Shown: piece after piece, positions 19,226-27,300 of the stretch
Layout of the letters: every line of letters starts with the position of its first letter
How positions within the stretch are numbered: position 1 is the first letter of the stretch
Assembly (NCBI GenBank): GCA_937883755.1
Contig: CAKZYA010000025.1
Span: 94,523 to 158,522, forward strand
DNA length: 64,000 nucleotides
Direction: 5' to 3'
DNA from: an uncultured Flammeovirgaceae bacterium
GTDB lineage: Bacteria; Bacteroidota; Bacteroidia; Cytophagales; Cyclobacteriaceae
Translations under genes and position numbers: made by a program
The notes under the pieces: model-generated
The model's database searches: none
Told to the model about the DNA's origin: nothing
Seen by the model: the letters and a program-made list of their open reading frames with translations, nothing else

Positions 19226-19836
19226 GAGTAGAAATTTGGTTGAAAAAACAATTAGTAGTTTATACCATAGAATGGACATCCCATAACAAAAAGGAATGCT
19301 TAATGAAGACTGCTAAAGGTGGGTAAACAGCGCGAAGAAAGTAATTAACCTCAAATGTCGCGAAGTGTACATTCTATGATGAGCGAATGTAATTTTTTGC
19401 TTTTTTAAAAGCAATTTTTATTAGGTGAAATAATGAAATGGCGAAAAAAAATTGCGGATATTTTGAAAAATTCTAAATAAATGAACAGATAAATTGAATT
19501 ATATCTATCTAAATAGGATATTCTTTAGACTGATCATATCATGATAAAAATTAGTTTTTTATTTTATCTTACTTAAAAAAGTCTATTTTTTTAAAGCTTT
19601 GATGTAGTTTTTGTAGAGAATATGCGCCAAAAATTAAGCTTGCTCAGTTACGGCCTGTTCTGATATCAATTTATTATAGTGGAATTATTCGTGTACGGTT
19701 GTGCTACATGAGATCACGGTGTCCGTAAAGTAATACCTATAATTGCTGTAATGTAGTATACGCCCTTTCTTTTTTGAGCAACCATAGCTCACACTTAAAC
19801 CTTAAGGCTTAATGCTGAGTTTCTACGGAAATACTT
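19226..19836. other. Divergent intergenic region, AT-rich
   Basis: About 610 bases separate the start of susC 3 (minus) from the DUF427 gene (plus). I find no gene or strong promoter match. The notable piece is TTGCTTTT-TT-AAAAGCAA at 19397-19414, a perfect 8-bp inverted repeat in a poly-T context that could be an operator for the susC promoter. Confidence 0.35.
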
Positions 19837-20331
19837 ATGAATATGAAACGAATTAAACCAAAAGTGGGGCAAGAATCTGTATGGGATTATCCGCGCCCTC
19901 CCCGGGTAGAAGAGGTGAGTAAACATGTGCGAATTATATTTAACGGAACAGTTATCGCCGATACCAACCAGGCTAAGCGAGTACTGGAAACTAGCCATCC
20001 ACCGGTATACTACATTCCACCTCAAGATATTAAGATGGAATTTCTGCATCAATTGCCCCAAACAACCTACTGTGAGTTTAAAGGGCAAGCGGGTTACTAT
20101 ACAATAAAAGTGGATGATAAAGAAGCGCCAGCGGCGGCTTGGTTCTATCCTAATCCGGTACCAGGCTACGAATCTTTGAAAGATCATGTGGCGTTTTATC
20201 CCAGCAAAATGGAAGCTTGTTACGTGGGTGATGAGCAAGTACAAGCCCAAGAAGGTGATTTTTACGGTGGCTGGATTACATCCGATATTGTTGGGCCTTT
20301 CAAAGGCGGTGCTGGAACCTGGGGTTGGTGA
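19837..20331 (+). CDS. DUF427 domain protein
   Basis: The 164-residue protein is a single DUF427 (PF04248) domain of the longer type. Diagnostic pieces are SVWDYPRPPR near the start, ETSHPPVYYIP at about 51-61, GQAGYYTI, AWFYPNP and HVAFYP. There is no signal peptide, so it is cytoplasmic. The molecular function of the family is not established. It is monocistronic, transcribed away from the SusCD block and converging on the flavoprotein gene. ATG at 19837 is used; a second Met two codons later is equally possible. Confidence 0.88.
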   Translation: MNMKRIKPKVGQESVWDYPRPPRVEEVSKHVRIIFNGTVIADTNQAKRVLETSHPPVYYIPPQDIKMEFLHQLPQTTYCEFKGQAGYYTIKVDDKEAPAAAWFYPNPVPGYESLKDHVAFYPSKMEACYVGDEQVQAQEGDFYGGWITSDIVGPFKGGAGTWGW

Positions 20332-20377
20332 GAGAACCAATACTGATGTCCGAAAATAAGTATCTTAGATACTGTTG

Positions 20378-23350
20378 CTACTTCAGCGCGTCGTACAAAA
20401 TCTCGGCGGGGTGTAAAGCGATACGTCTGGTTCCATCTTTAATTTGGTGACGACAACTAGTGCCAGGAGCCGCGATAATCACGTCGTCAGGCTGTTCACG
20501 TACTGTGGGGAATAGCACCAACTCGCCAATTTGCATGGATACTTCGTACTTATCTTTTTCGTAACCGAAAGAACCTGCCATACCGCAGCAGCCCGAGGGG
20601 ATCATATGCATCTGATAATTCTCCGGAAGAGTCAGCATCTTTTTGGTCGGAACCAATGATGACAGTGCCTTTTGGTGGCAGTGCCCGTGCAGTTTAATTA
20701 ACCGCTTTTCAGAGGTAAAATCATCTTTGGTAATATTGCCCTGGTCAATTTCTCGGGCAATAAACTCATCAAAAGTAAAGGTAAAGGCAGCAATGCGTTG
20801 AGCGGTTTGCTGTTCTTGCCCTCGGGTAAGTGCTATATATTCATCGCGCAATGTTAGAATAGCCGAAGGCTCAATACCGATGATGGGAGTTTCTTCGCTC
20901 ACCAAATCTTTTAGAGCCGCGATATTTCGTTGGGCAATACTTCGGGCTTGACGGATCAGCCCTTTAGAAAGATACGTTCTGCCACTTTCCTCGTGTTTAG
21001 GAATTTCTACTTCGTACCCGAGTTTCTCTAACAGTTGAATCGCCTTAATGCCAATTTCGGTATCGTTGTAGTTAGTAAATTCATCGCAGAAAAAGTACAC
21101 TTTGCCTTTAGCTGACTCGGAAACCGTCGTCGGTAATTGGGGTGAAGAAATAGATAATCCACTACTACTGACTATGGGCAATCTACCTTCGTACCATTTG
21201 TGGAGCGTAGTTTTGTACAGTAAAGGCATGGAACGTTTGGAGGCGAATCCACTCACTTGCTTAATCAATCCACCCACTAGTGGATTTTTAACTGCCCAAT
21301 TATACAGCCAGGGAACATAAGCGGCCAGCGCGGTAAGCCGAGTGAAGTTGGCAACAATGTGGGTCTGGAGGGGAATGCCTTTCTTATCGTAGTAGTGCTG
21401 TAAGAATTCGGCCTTCATTTTACCCACATCTACATTAGAAGGGCACTCGGCTTTACAGCCTTTGCAGGATAGGCATAGATCCATCACTTCCTTAATCTCC
21501 TCATGAGCAAAGCGGTTGGACTGGGTAGAATTCGTTAGGAAATGACGAAGAATGTTGGCTCGGGCTCGGGTAGTATCCTTCTCCCGTCGGGTAGCCATGT
21601 AGCTGGGGCACATGGTTCCACCACTGAGGTGAGTTTTACGACAATCGCCCGAACCATTGCACTGCTCAGTAGCTCGCACAATGCCCATGTTATGGCTAAA
21701 ATCCAATACTGTGTCAATCTCAGGAACGGGATGACCAGGCATATAGCGCAACTGTCGGTTCATGGGCGGAGCGTCCACAATTTTACCGGGATTAAAGATC
21801 ATATTCGGGTCCCAAGTTTTTTTGATCTCGCGGATAAGTTCGTAGTTCTTATCGCCGATCATTTGCTGAATGAACTCCGCTCGTAATCGCCCATCGCCGT
21901 GTTCACCGCTGAGTGAGCCTCGGTACTTTTTTACCAAATCAGCAATCTCCTGAGCAATCGTTCGGAACATAGTATTACCTTCTTCCGACTTCAGGTTCAG
22001 AATAGGGCGCAAGTGTAGTTCACCGTCCCCAGCGTGGGCATAGTGAACGCAGGATAATCCGTATTTTTCTAGCGTCTGATTGAACTCGGCGATGTACTCC
22101 GGCAAGTCTTCTACGGCAACGGCAGTATCCTCAATTACAGGTTGTGCCTTAAAGTCTCCTACCACGTTTCCTAGCAAGCCTAATCCAGCCTTACGAACGT
22201 TCCAGGCTGTTTTAGTATCCTCATTGTAAAGCACTGGGAAGTGGTATCCGTAGCCTTCGGCTTCCATTTCAGCGTACATAGCCTCAATAGCGGCATCCAC
22301 TTCCTCCCGGGTTTCGCGGGCAAACTCAATCATCAATACTGCCTTCGGATCTTCCTCAATAAAGTAGGCATTTTTACTATACTCAGCATGGGCACGGGTA
22401 CGCTCAATAATGTGATGATCCATCAGCTCTGAAGCCCCGGCACCGTGTTTCATGGCAACGATATTCGCCCGTAAACTTTCGTCGATGGTGTTGAAGTGGG
22501 GGCAAGCCAGTCCAATCTCTTTAGGCGGTAGCGGTAAGCAACCAAGCTTTATTTCGGTAACAAATGCCAGTGATCCCTCCGAGCCACAGAGCAACTTACA
22601 AAAGTTAAATGGCTCATCACCTCCGAAAACCTCACTATTTAGCAATACATCGACTGCGTAGCCGGTATTTCTTCGTCGTTTTATCTTAGGGCTAGGAAAC
22701 TGATCATGAATCTCCTGTTGGATGGCTGGGTCAGACAGTCGGTCGCGTAGCGCTCGATAGATTTGCGTTTCCAGCGGGCTGGCTCCTTTTTCCCCCTCAC
22801 ATTTTCGCTCAAACTCTTCGGGAGTGAGCGGTTTAAATTCAGCAAAGCTACCATCGCTCAAGATCGCCCGGACTTCCAGTACGTGTTCGCGGGTAGTGCC
22901 GTAAATGGGAGAGTGTAACCCACAGGAGTTATTACCCAGCATTCCGCCAATCATGGCGCGGTTAGCCGTGGAGGTTTCCGGACCAAAGAACAATTCGTAT
23001 TTTTCCAGGTATTTGTTCAGGTCATCACGGATAACCCCCGGTTGTACTCGTACCCAACGTTCGTGCAGGTCAACTTCTAGAATCTCAGTAAACTTCTGCG
23101 ATATATCGACAACAATCCCGTTACCTACCACTTGTCCGGCTAAGGAAGTTCCGGCTGCCCGAGGAATGAGTGAAGTACGGTAACGATTAGCAAAACGGAT
23201 AAGGGTAGCAATATCGGCTTCGGTCTCAGGAACCGCTACTGCCAGGGGCATTTCTTGATAAGCCGAAGCATCGGTGGCGTACAGCGTGCGCATTGCATGG
23301 TCAGTAAATAACTCTCCTTGAAGTTGCTCAGCTAATTTTTCCAGATTCAT
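20378..23350 (-). CDS. FAD/4Fe-4S dehydrogenase of the D-2-hydroxyglutarate/D-lactate dehydrogenase (YdiJ) type
   Basis: The 990-residue protein combines an N-terminal FAD-binding domain (PRAAGTSLAGQVVGNG at about 63-78; GGMLGNNSCG), an FAD-oxidase C domain (HYAHAGDGELHLRP, LSGEHGDG), two ferredoxin-like Cys clusters (CNGSGDCRKTH...MCPSY and CLSCKGCKAECPSN) and a C-terminal CCG-type region with GCCGMAGSFG. This architecture and length match E. coli YdiJ, a D-2-hydroxyglutarate dehydrogenase; related enzymes oxidise D-lactate. Electrons would pass from FAD through the clusters to the respiratory chain. It has no signal peptide. Substrate assignment is by family; the enzyme class is secure. Confidence 0.92.
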   Translation of the reverse strand: MNLEKLAEQLQGELFTDHAMRTLYATDASAYQEMPLAVAVPETEADIATLIRFANRYRTSLIPRAAGTSLAGQVVGNGIVVDISQKFTEILEVDLHERWVRVQPGVIRDDLNKYLEKYELFFGPETSTANRAMIGGMLGNNSCGLHSPIYGTTREHVLEVRAILSDGSFAEFKPLTPEEFERKCEGEKGASPLETQIYRALRDRLSDPAIQQEIHDQFPSPKIKRRRNTGYAVDVLLNSEVFGGDEPFNFCKLLCGSEGSLAFVTEIKLGCLPLPPKEIGLACPHFNTIDESLRANIVAMKHGAGASELMDHHIIERTRAHAEYSKNAYFIEEDPKAVLMIEFARETREEVDAAIEAMYAEMEAEGYGYHFPVLYNEDTKTAWNVRKAGLGLLGNVVGDFKAQPVIEDTAVAVEDLPEYIAEFNQTLEKYGLSCVHYAHAGDGELHLRPILNLKSEEGNTMFRTIAQEIADLVKKYRGSLSGEHGDGRLRAEFIQQMIGDKNYELIREIKKTWDPNMIFNPGKIVDAPPMNRQLRYMPGHPVPEIDTVLDFSHNMGIVRATEQCNGSGDCRKTHLSGGTMCPSYMATRREKDTTRARANILRHFLTNSTQSNRFAHEEIKEVMDLCLSCKGCKAECPSNVDVGKMKAEFLQHYYDKKGIPLQTHIVANFTRLTALAAYVPWLYNWAVKNPLVGGLIKQVSGFASKRSMPLLYKTTLHKWYEGRLPIVSSSGLSISSPQLPTTVSESAKGKVYFFCDEFTNYNDTEIGIKAIQLLEKLGYEVEIPKHEESGRTYLSKGLIRQARSIAQRNIAALKDLVSEETPIIGIEPSAILTLRDEYIALTRGQEQQTAQRIAAFTFTFDEFIAREIDQGNITKDDFTSEKRLIKLHGHCHQKALSSLVPTKKMLTLPENYQMHMIPSGCCGMAGSFGYEKDKYEVSMQIGELVLFPTVREQPDDVIIAAPGTSCRHQIKDGTRRIALHPAEILYDALK

Positions 23351-23405
23351 AATGGCGCGAATACAATTCCGTAAATGTACTACAATCTAATGAGTGTATA
23401 AGTTT

Positions 23406-23505
23406 GAAACGGAAAAGGGAGAATGGAATACGGAGACCGAAAAATCATACGATAGCCCTTTCTTCAGTTCTATCCGGTCTCCGGCCTCCCGTTTCCGGAT
23501 TCCGT
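23406..23505. repeat. Intergenic imperfect inverted repeat (REP/BIME-like)
   Basis: CGGAAAAGGGAG (23410-23421) pairs with CTCCCGTTTCCG (23486-23497) with one mismatch, and CGGAGACCG (23431-23439) pairs perfectly with CGGTCTCCG (23475-23483). The right arm also has short direct repeats of the TTTCCG/ATTCCG/CTCCGG type. The GC-rich block stands out from the AT-rich gaps nearby and touches the end of the DMT gene. It looks like a dispersed genome repeat, which one window cannot prove. Confidence 0.55.
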
Positions 23506-23961
23506 CTACCGTTTTCCCCATTGAATAAGGAACGTGCCAGCCATGAGAAACAGTACCCCAATTATTTTTTTGATGTTGACGGGTTGGGCTTGGAATCCGA
23601 GCCAACCGTAGTGGTCAACTACCACCGAAAAGGTGAGTTGACTGGCAATGATGAGACCAAAAAGTTGAGTGGGGCCAATTTTGGGAGCAATCAGAATAAC
23701 CGAGGTGATAAAGAAGGCACCCATTAAGCCACCGAGCCACATCCACCAGCGGGTTTGGGCGATGTTTTGGGCAGTCAGCACTGAGAAGTCAGAGCGCATA
23801 ACGATGTTGATAATCAACAGACACAGCGTGCCAAACACGAAAGAAATTAATCCGGCAATGAAAGGGTTTTGTAAGATATGACTCAGTTGGGTATTAGCCC
23901 CTGACTGGATGACAACTCCCATTCCAATTAACAACGGAATGAGTAAAAGTAAATACTGCAT
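23506..23961 (-). CDS. DMT-superfamily transporter of the YdcZ (DUF606) type
   Basis: The 151-residue protein has five hydrophobic segments (about 2-20, 35-53, 73-91, 97-115 and 130-147), with the family start LLIPLLIGMGVVIQSGANTQLS and a central GGLMGAFFITSVILIAPKIGP. This matches the half-size DMT_YdcZ family, inner-membrane proteins believed to act as dimers; the substrate is unknown. The coding end runs into the inverted repeat at 23406-23505. It is on the same strand as the FAD dehydrogenase but separated from it by about 155 bases, so co-transcription is uncertain. Confidence 0.88.
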   Translation of the reverse strand: MQYLLLLIPLLIGMGVVIQSGANTQLSHILQNPFIAGLISFVFGTLCLLIINIVMRSDFSVLTAQNIAQTRWWMWLGGLMGAFFITSVILIAPKIGPTQLFGLIIASQLTFSVVVDHYGWLGFQAQPVNIKKIIGVLFLMAGTFLIQWGKR

Positions 23962-24038
23962 GAACTGGCGATTGAAGCAAAAAGGTAAAGATAGCAGAAT
24001 CGCCCAGAAAAAACTTATCGGGTTGCCTTACCGGGTCT

Positions 24039-24057
24039 CTCTCAGTCAAGCTGAGAG
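24039..24057. other. Small perfect hairpin past a gene end
   Basis: CTCTCAG, a five-base loop TCAAG, and CTGAGAG form a 7-bp stem about 28 bases beyond the stop codon of the transglutaminase-like gene. There is no T-run on the minus strand, so termination would be weak or Rho-assisted. Confidence 0.4.
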
Positions 24058-24084
24058 CAGGCTGCCGAACCGGGGGGTAACGCT

Positions 24085-24855
24085 CTACCGCGTAGCGACT
24101 GTCTCAATGATGGCCTGAAAGGCGTACATCCGATCAGCTGGATACCAGCGGATAGCCTGCCGCAAATACTGACGAGCCGGAGTAAACTGCTGCTGATTAT
24201 AATGAAAAACCGCCGCATTGAAATACGATAAACCCAGTAACTCATCCATACCTACTTTGGCCTGAATGGGTCGGGAGTACACCGTTGGATCAGCCTCTTC
24301 AGCTTGATATTGAGCTAAACGCTCGGCAATGGCCGATTCTGTTGAGATAAAACCAGCTAAGGGGTCGGTACTTTCAATAATTGCTATGCCACCATCCAGC
24401 GGGATTTCCAGATACATATGGTAGGTCATTTCCTGCACCGAAAAATTGATATGAAGGGCGTCGAGCAACAAAGCGTAGAGTGCCGTACCCGATACACAGT
24501 CGTACTTCCCATTTTCTAGTACGTCATTTAAAGTAGCGTACTGCTGATAATCCTTCAGGTAATTGCGGTGAACGTAATAAAAAAAGTGCTTGAGAAACTG
24601 CTCAGTCGATTTTGATCTTTTCAATGTTCGGTTTAAACGCTGGATAGTACGATTGAGATTATCGTATTGCTTTTGGGTTTCGACCGCAGTAATATTTGAT
24701 TGGATGGTTGCAAACTTATCGAATAGTTCAGGAGACACTTCAATTTTAGCGAAATCTGTATCCAGCAAAACGGGATGATCGGGCACAGACAAAGGCTGAG
24801 CCAAAACTGTTGTAGAAAAAAATAGGGCAAAAGCCCAAGTATATAATCGCATCAT
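24085..24855 (-). CDS. Exported transglutaminase-like protein with a C-terminal TPR-like helix pair
   Basis: The 256-residue protein has a signal peptide (1-19, cut after VLA). Its centre carries the elements of a transglutaminase/papain-like fold: Cys120 in NGKYDCVSGTALYALLL, His146 in YHMYLEI and Asp164 in ESTDP, with the spacing of a Cys-His-Asp triad. The last 50 residues (LGLSYFNAAVFHYNQQQFTPARQYLRQAI) form a TPR-like repeat. It is probably a periplasmic or surface peptidase or amidase, or a catalytically inactive relative; no named family was recognised with certainty. The gene is single and divergent from the aldehyde dehydrogenase gene. Confidence 0.65.
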   Translation of the reverse strand: MMRLYTWAFALFFSTTVLAQPLSVPDHPVLLDTDFAKIEVSPELFDKFATIQSNITAVETQKQYDNLNRTIQRLNRTLKRSKSTEQFLKHFFYYVHRNYLKDYQQYATLNDVLENGKYDCVSGTALYALLLDALHINFSVQEMTYHMYLEIPLDGGIAIIESTDPLAGFISTESAIAERLAQYQAEEADPTVYSRPIQAKVGMDELLGLSYFNAAVFHYNQQQFTPARQYLRQAIRWYPADRMYAFQAIIETVATR

Positions 24856-25062
24856 AGCAAACCCTTCTTTCTAATGTTAAATAAAGTTAACATAAACTTA
24901 ACAATTAATTAACATACATTTTCTTTTTTTATTGGTGATTTTTTACGTGTAAATATTACCTATTTTTCAGAAGCTTATTTCACCCTCTTAGAAAAACAGT
25001 GCGTAAACAGGAGCGTAGAGCTAGAATATAGTTGATAGCAGCTACTAAAATTTGCAATTTTT

Positions 25063-26499
25063 ATGGATTCATTACATGCGATTAGCTTTCCTGTTGACCT
25101 TATTCCCCGGTGGTTTGGGAAGCAAAAGCAACATAGCTCAACATTGCGAGAGCAATCGGCAGAACAGCGTATTCGGAAGCTTAGACGAATGAGACAGTGG
25201 ATCAAGCGTCACCGTTCCTCTATTCAGGATGCGATCTATCAGGATTTTCAGAAGCCCCGGCTTGAAACGAATGGCTCAGAAATTTTGGTGATTCTACAGG
25301 AAATTAATCACACTATTAAGCACTTAAAGGAGTGGACTCAACCTACCAAGGTAGAAACTCCTCTAATACTATCGGGTACCTCTTCTTGGGTACAGTACGA
25401 ACCCAAAGGAGTGTGCTTGATCATTTCTCCCTGGAATTACCCGTTTCAGTTACTGGTATCTCCCTGGATTTCAGCCATAGCCGCCGGTAATTGCTGTATC
25501 CTTAAGCCATCGGAGATGTCGCCGTATACTTCCGAATTAATTTTTGAGATGGCGGCTGCCCTGTTTCATCCGGAAGAGGCTTTGGTGGTGCAGGGAGATA
25601 AGGAGGTTGCTGAGGCTTTATTGCAATATCCATTTGATCATATATTCTTTACCGGAAGCACCGCCGTAGGCAAGGTTATTATGAAAGCGGCGGCTGAACA
25701 CCTAACATCGGTCACGTTAGAATTAGGGGGGAAATCGCCAACACTTGTCGATAAAAGCGCGAATATTGAAGTAGCTGCCCGCAAAATTGCATGGGGAAAA
25801 TTCATGAATGCCGGGCAAACCTGCATCGCGCCTGATTATCTGCTAGTGCAGGAATCAGTATATAATAGGTTAGTAGGAAACCTAAAAAATGCAATACAGA
25901 AATTTTATCAGACAGATGGAAGACCAGTAGCAGAGTCACCGGACTACGCCCGCATTATTAACCAAAAGCATTTCGAGCGACTACGAGACGCACTGGAAGA
26001 AGCAGTAACCGAAGGAGCTAAGGTAGTGATTGGTGGGCAGCATCAAGAAGATAGTTTATTTCTAGCTCCCACAGTTTTGACGAGTGTTCCCGAAGATTGT
26101 ACACTGATGCAAGAAGAGATCTTCGGACCTATTTTACCGATAAAGAAATACTCAACACTAGAAGAGGCTGTAGATTTTATCAATAGCCGTCCCAAACCAT
26201 TGGCGCAATACATCTTTTCTGAGAAGAAACGGGCGATAGAATATGTTATACAGCATACCTCCGCCGGGGGAATGAGCGTTAACGATGTGGTTTTACATAT
26301 TGTGCAACCCAATTTACCCTTTGGCGGTGTAAACCACAGTGGTATAGGCAAATCGCACGGGCACTACGGTTTCCTAGAATTCAGCAACCAGAAGGCGGTG
26401 CTGGAGCAAAATTGGGGCAATACAATAATGAATCTTTATTATCCACCGTACACTGAACAAGTAAAAGGTATTATGGATAAGTTGCTACGGTGGTTTTAA
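25063..26499 (+). CDS. Aldehyde dehydrogenase (ALDH3/fatty-aldehyde type)
   Basis: The 478-residue enzyme oxidises an aldehyde to the acid with NAD(P)+. Motifs seen are SPWNYPFQL at 122-130, KPSEMSP at 148-154, FFTGSTAVGK at 195-204, the general base Glu220 in LELGGKSP, and the nucleophile Cys254 in GQTCIAPDY. The GQTC-x-APDY form and the lack of an N-terminal extension point to the ALDH3/coniferyl-fatty aldehyde branch. The stop codon shares TTAA with that of the convergent gene downstream. The upstream gap (24856-25062) contains several GTTAA/TTAAC boxes which may be regulatory. Confidence 0.94.
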   Translation: MDSLHAISFPVDLIPRWFGKQKQHSSTLREQSAEQRIRKLRRMRQWIKRHRSSIQDAIYQDFQKPRLETNGSEILVILQEINHTIKHLKEWTQPTKVETPLILSGTSSWVQYEPKGVCLIISPWNYPFQLLVSPWISAIAAGNCCILKPSEMSPYTSELIFEMAAALFHPEEALVVQGDKEVAEALLQYPFDHIFFTGSTAVGKVIMKAAAEHLTSVTLELGGKSPTLVDKSANIEVAARKIAWGKFMNAGQTCIAPDYLLVQESVYNRLVGNLKNAIQKFYQTDGRPVAESPDYARIINQKHFERLRDALEEAVTEGAKVVIGGQHQEDSLFLAPTVLTSVPEDCTLMQEEIFGPILPIKKYSTLEEAVDFINSRPKPLAQYIFSEKKRAIEYVIQHTSAGGMSVNDVVLHIVQPNLPFGGVNHSGIGKSHGHYGFLEFSNQKAVLEQNWGNTIMNLYYPPYTEQVKGIMDKLLRWF

Positions 26500-27083
26500 A
26501 GGGTATAACTTACCCCTACATTGGCTGCTATCTGAGTTAAGATCGGCCCGGCTCCTAGCTGAAGATCAGCATCAAACAAACGGTCACGGTCAGAAAAAAT
26601 CGGCATCAGAAAAAGAGCCTGAATTTTGTAACTGATTCGGGAGCGGATGTGCCCCCGCAGCCCCATCACCGTATTCACAACGGGTTGTGCTTCGGTAGAG
26701 ATCGATGGTTCTACCGGATCATAAAGTATAGCACCCACTAGCCAACCACCATACAGGCATATCTGAGGATTATTCTGATCAGGTTCTTCGTAAACCATAC
26801 CCGCCGAAATATTATGAATGCGGAATGAAGGCACAATCGTTCTTGGGAACGCATCTGTACCAGGAGATTGGAATAGATACATTGACATAGCCCGCCAGTG
26901 TGGAGTAACTGAACGTGATACTGAAGTACCCACATGAATGTTATTGTAAATGACGAGCGCTTCCCGCTCGGTACCGGATGTCCAGCCAGTGAAGATTTCG
27001 GCTTGCCAAGATTGAGGGTAACCAGCATTGAAGGCTAAAGTGTAAAAAAGAACTACACTAAAGCGCAGGAAGGGAAAGCACAT
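26496..27083 (-). CDS. Exported beta-rich protein, probable outer-membrane barrel, unknown
   Basis: From the ATG at 27083 the product is 195 residues, with a signal peptide (about 1-22, ending FNAGYPQS) and a GGGAAA-like purine stretch upstream; the frame extends 39 codons further without a sensible start. The mature sequence alternates aromatic and polar residues (WQAEIFTGW, WRAMSMYLFQS, QICLYGGWLVGAILYD, ITQIAANVGVSYTL) and ends in a beta-strand, as small outer-membrane barrels do. No family recognised. It ends inside the stop codon of the aldehyde dehydrogenase gene and is divergent from the permease gene. Confidence 0.6.
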   Translation of the reverse strand: MCFPFLRFSVVLFYTLAFNAGYPQSWQAEIFTGWTSGTEREALVIYNNIHVGTSVSRSVTPHWRAMSMYLFQSPGTDAFPRTIVPSFRIHNISAGMVYEEPDQNNPQICLYGGWLVGAILYDPVEPSISTEAQPVVNTVMGLRGHIRSRISYKIQALFLMPIFSDRDRLFDADLQLGAGPILTQIAANVGVSYTL

Positions 27084-27300
27084 AATTATGAGTTTCCCTG
27101 AAAACGCCTGCCTCAGTAGACGTAGTATATTGTCAGAAAAATATACTAACCAATGCCTTTTCTCTCTATAAACTGAAGCGATGAGAAAGTACATAAACAA
27201 GTTATGGTGTTAGTTTTAATCTAGCTCTCAAATTAGTAAGCTTGATAGGGTGAGGTCAGCATCAAAATCCGTATCTTTTCCATCAAATCTTCACTTACCT

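Noticed and set aside
19266..19378. 9-base inverted repeat CATAGAATG/CATTCTATG upstream of susC 3
   Set aside because: The arms are 95 bases apart and a match of this length is expected by chance in a region of this size.
19795..20340. 181-codon minus-strand frame covering the DUF427 gene
   Set aside because: The plus strand has all DUF427 motifs in order; the antisense frame matches nothing.
21542..21886. 114-codon frame opposite the FAD dehydrogenase
   Set aside because: It is a shadow of a strongly conserved coding region on the minus strand, with no domain of its own.
27250..27300. GTG start extending the FtsX permease by 17 residues
   Set aside because: The extension has no membrane or family similarity, and MLRNYFTVAFRHLAQKK is the usual family start.
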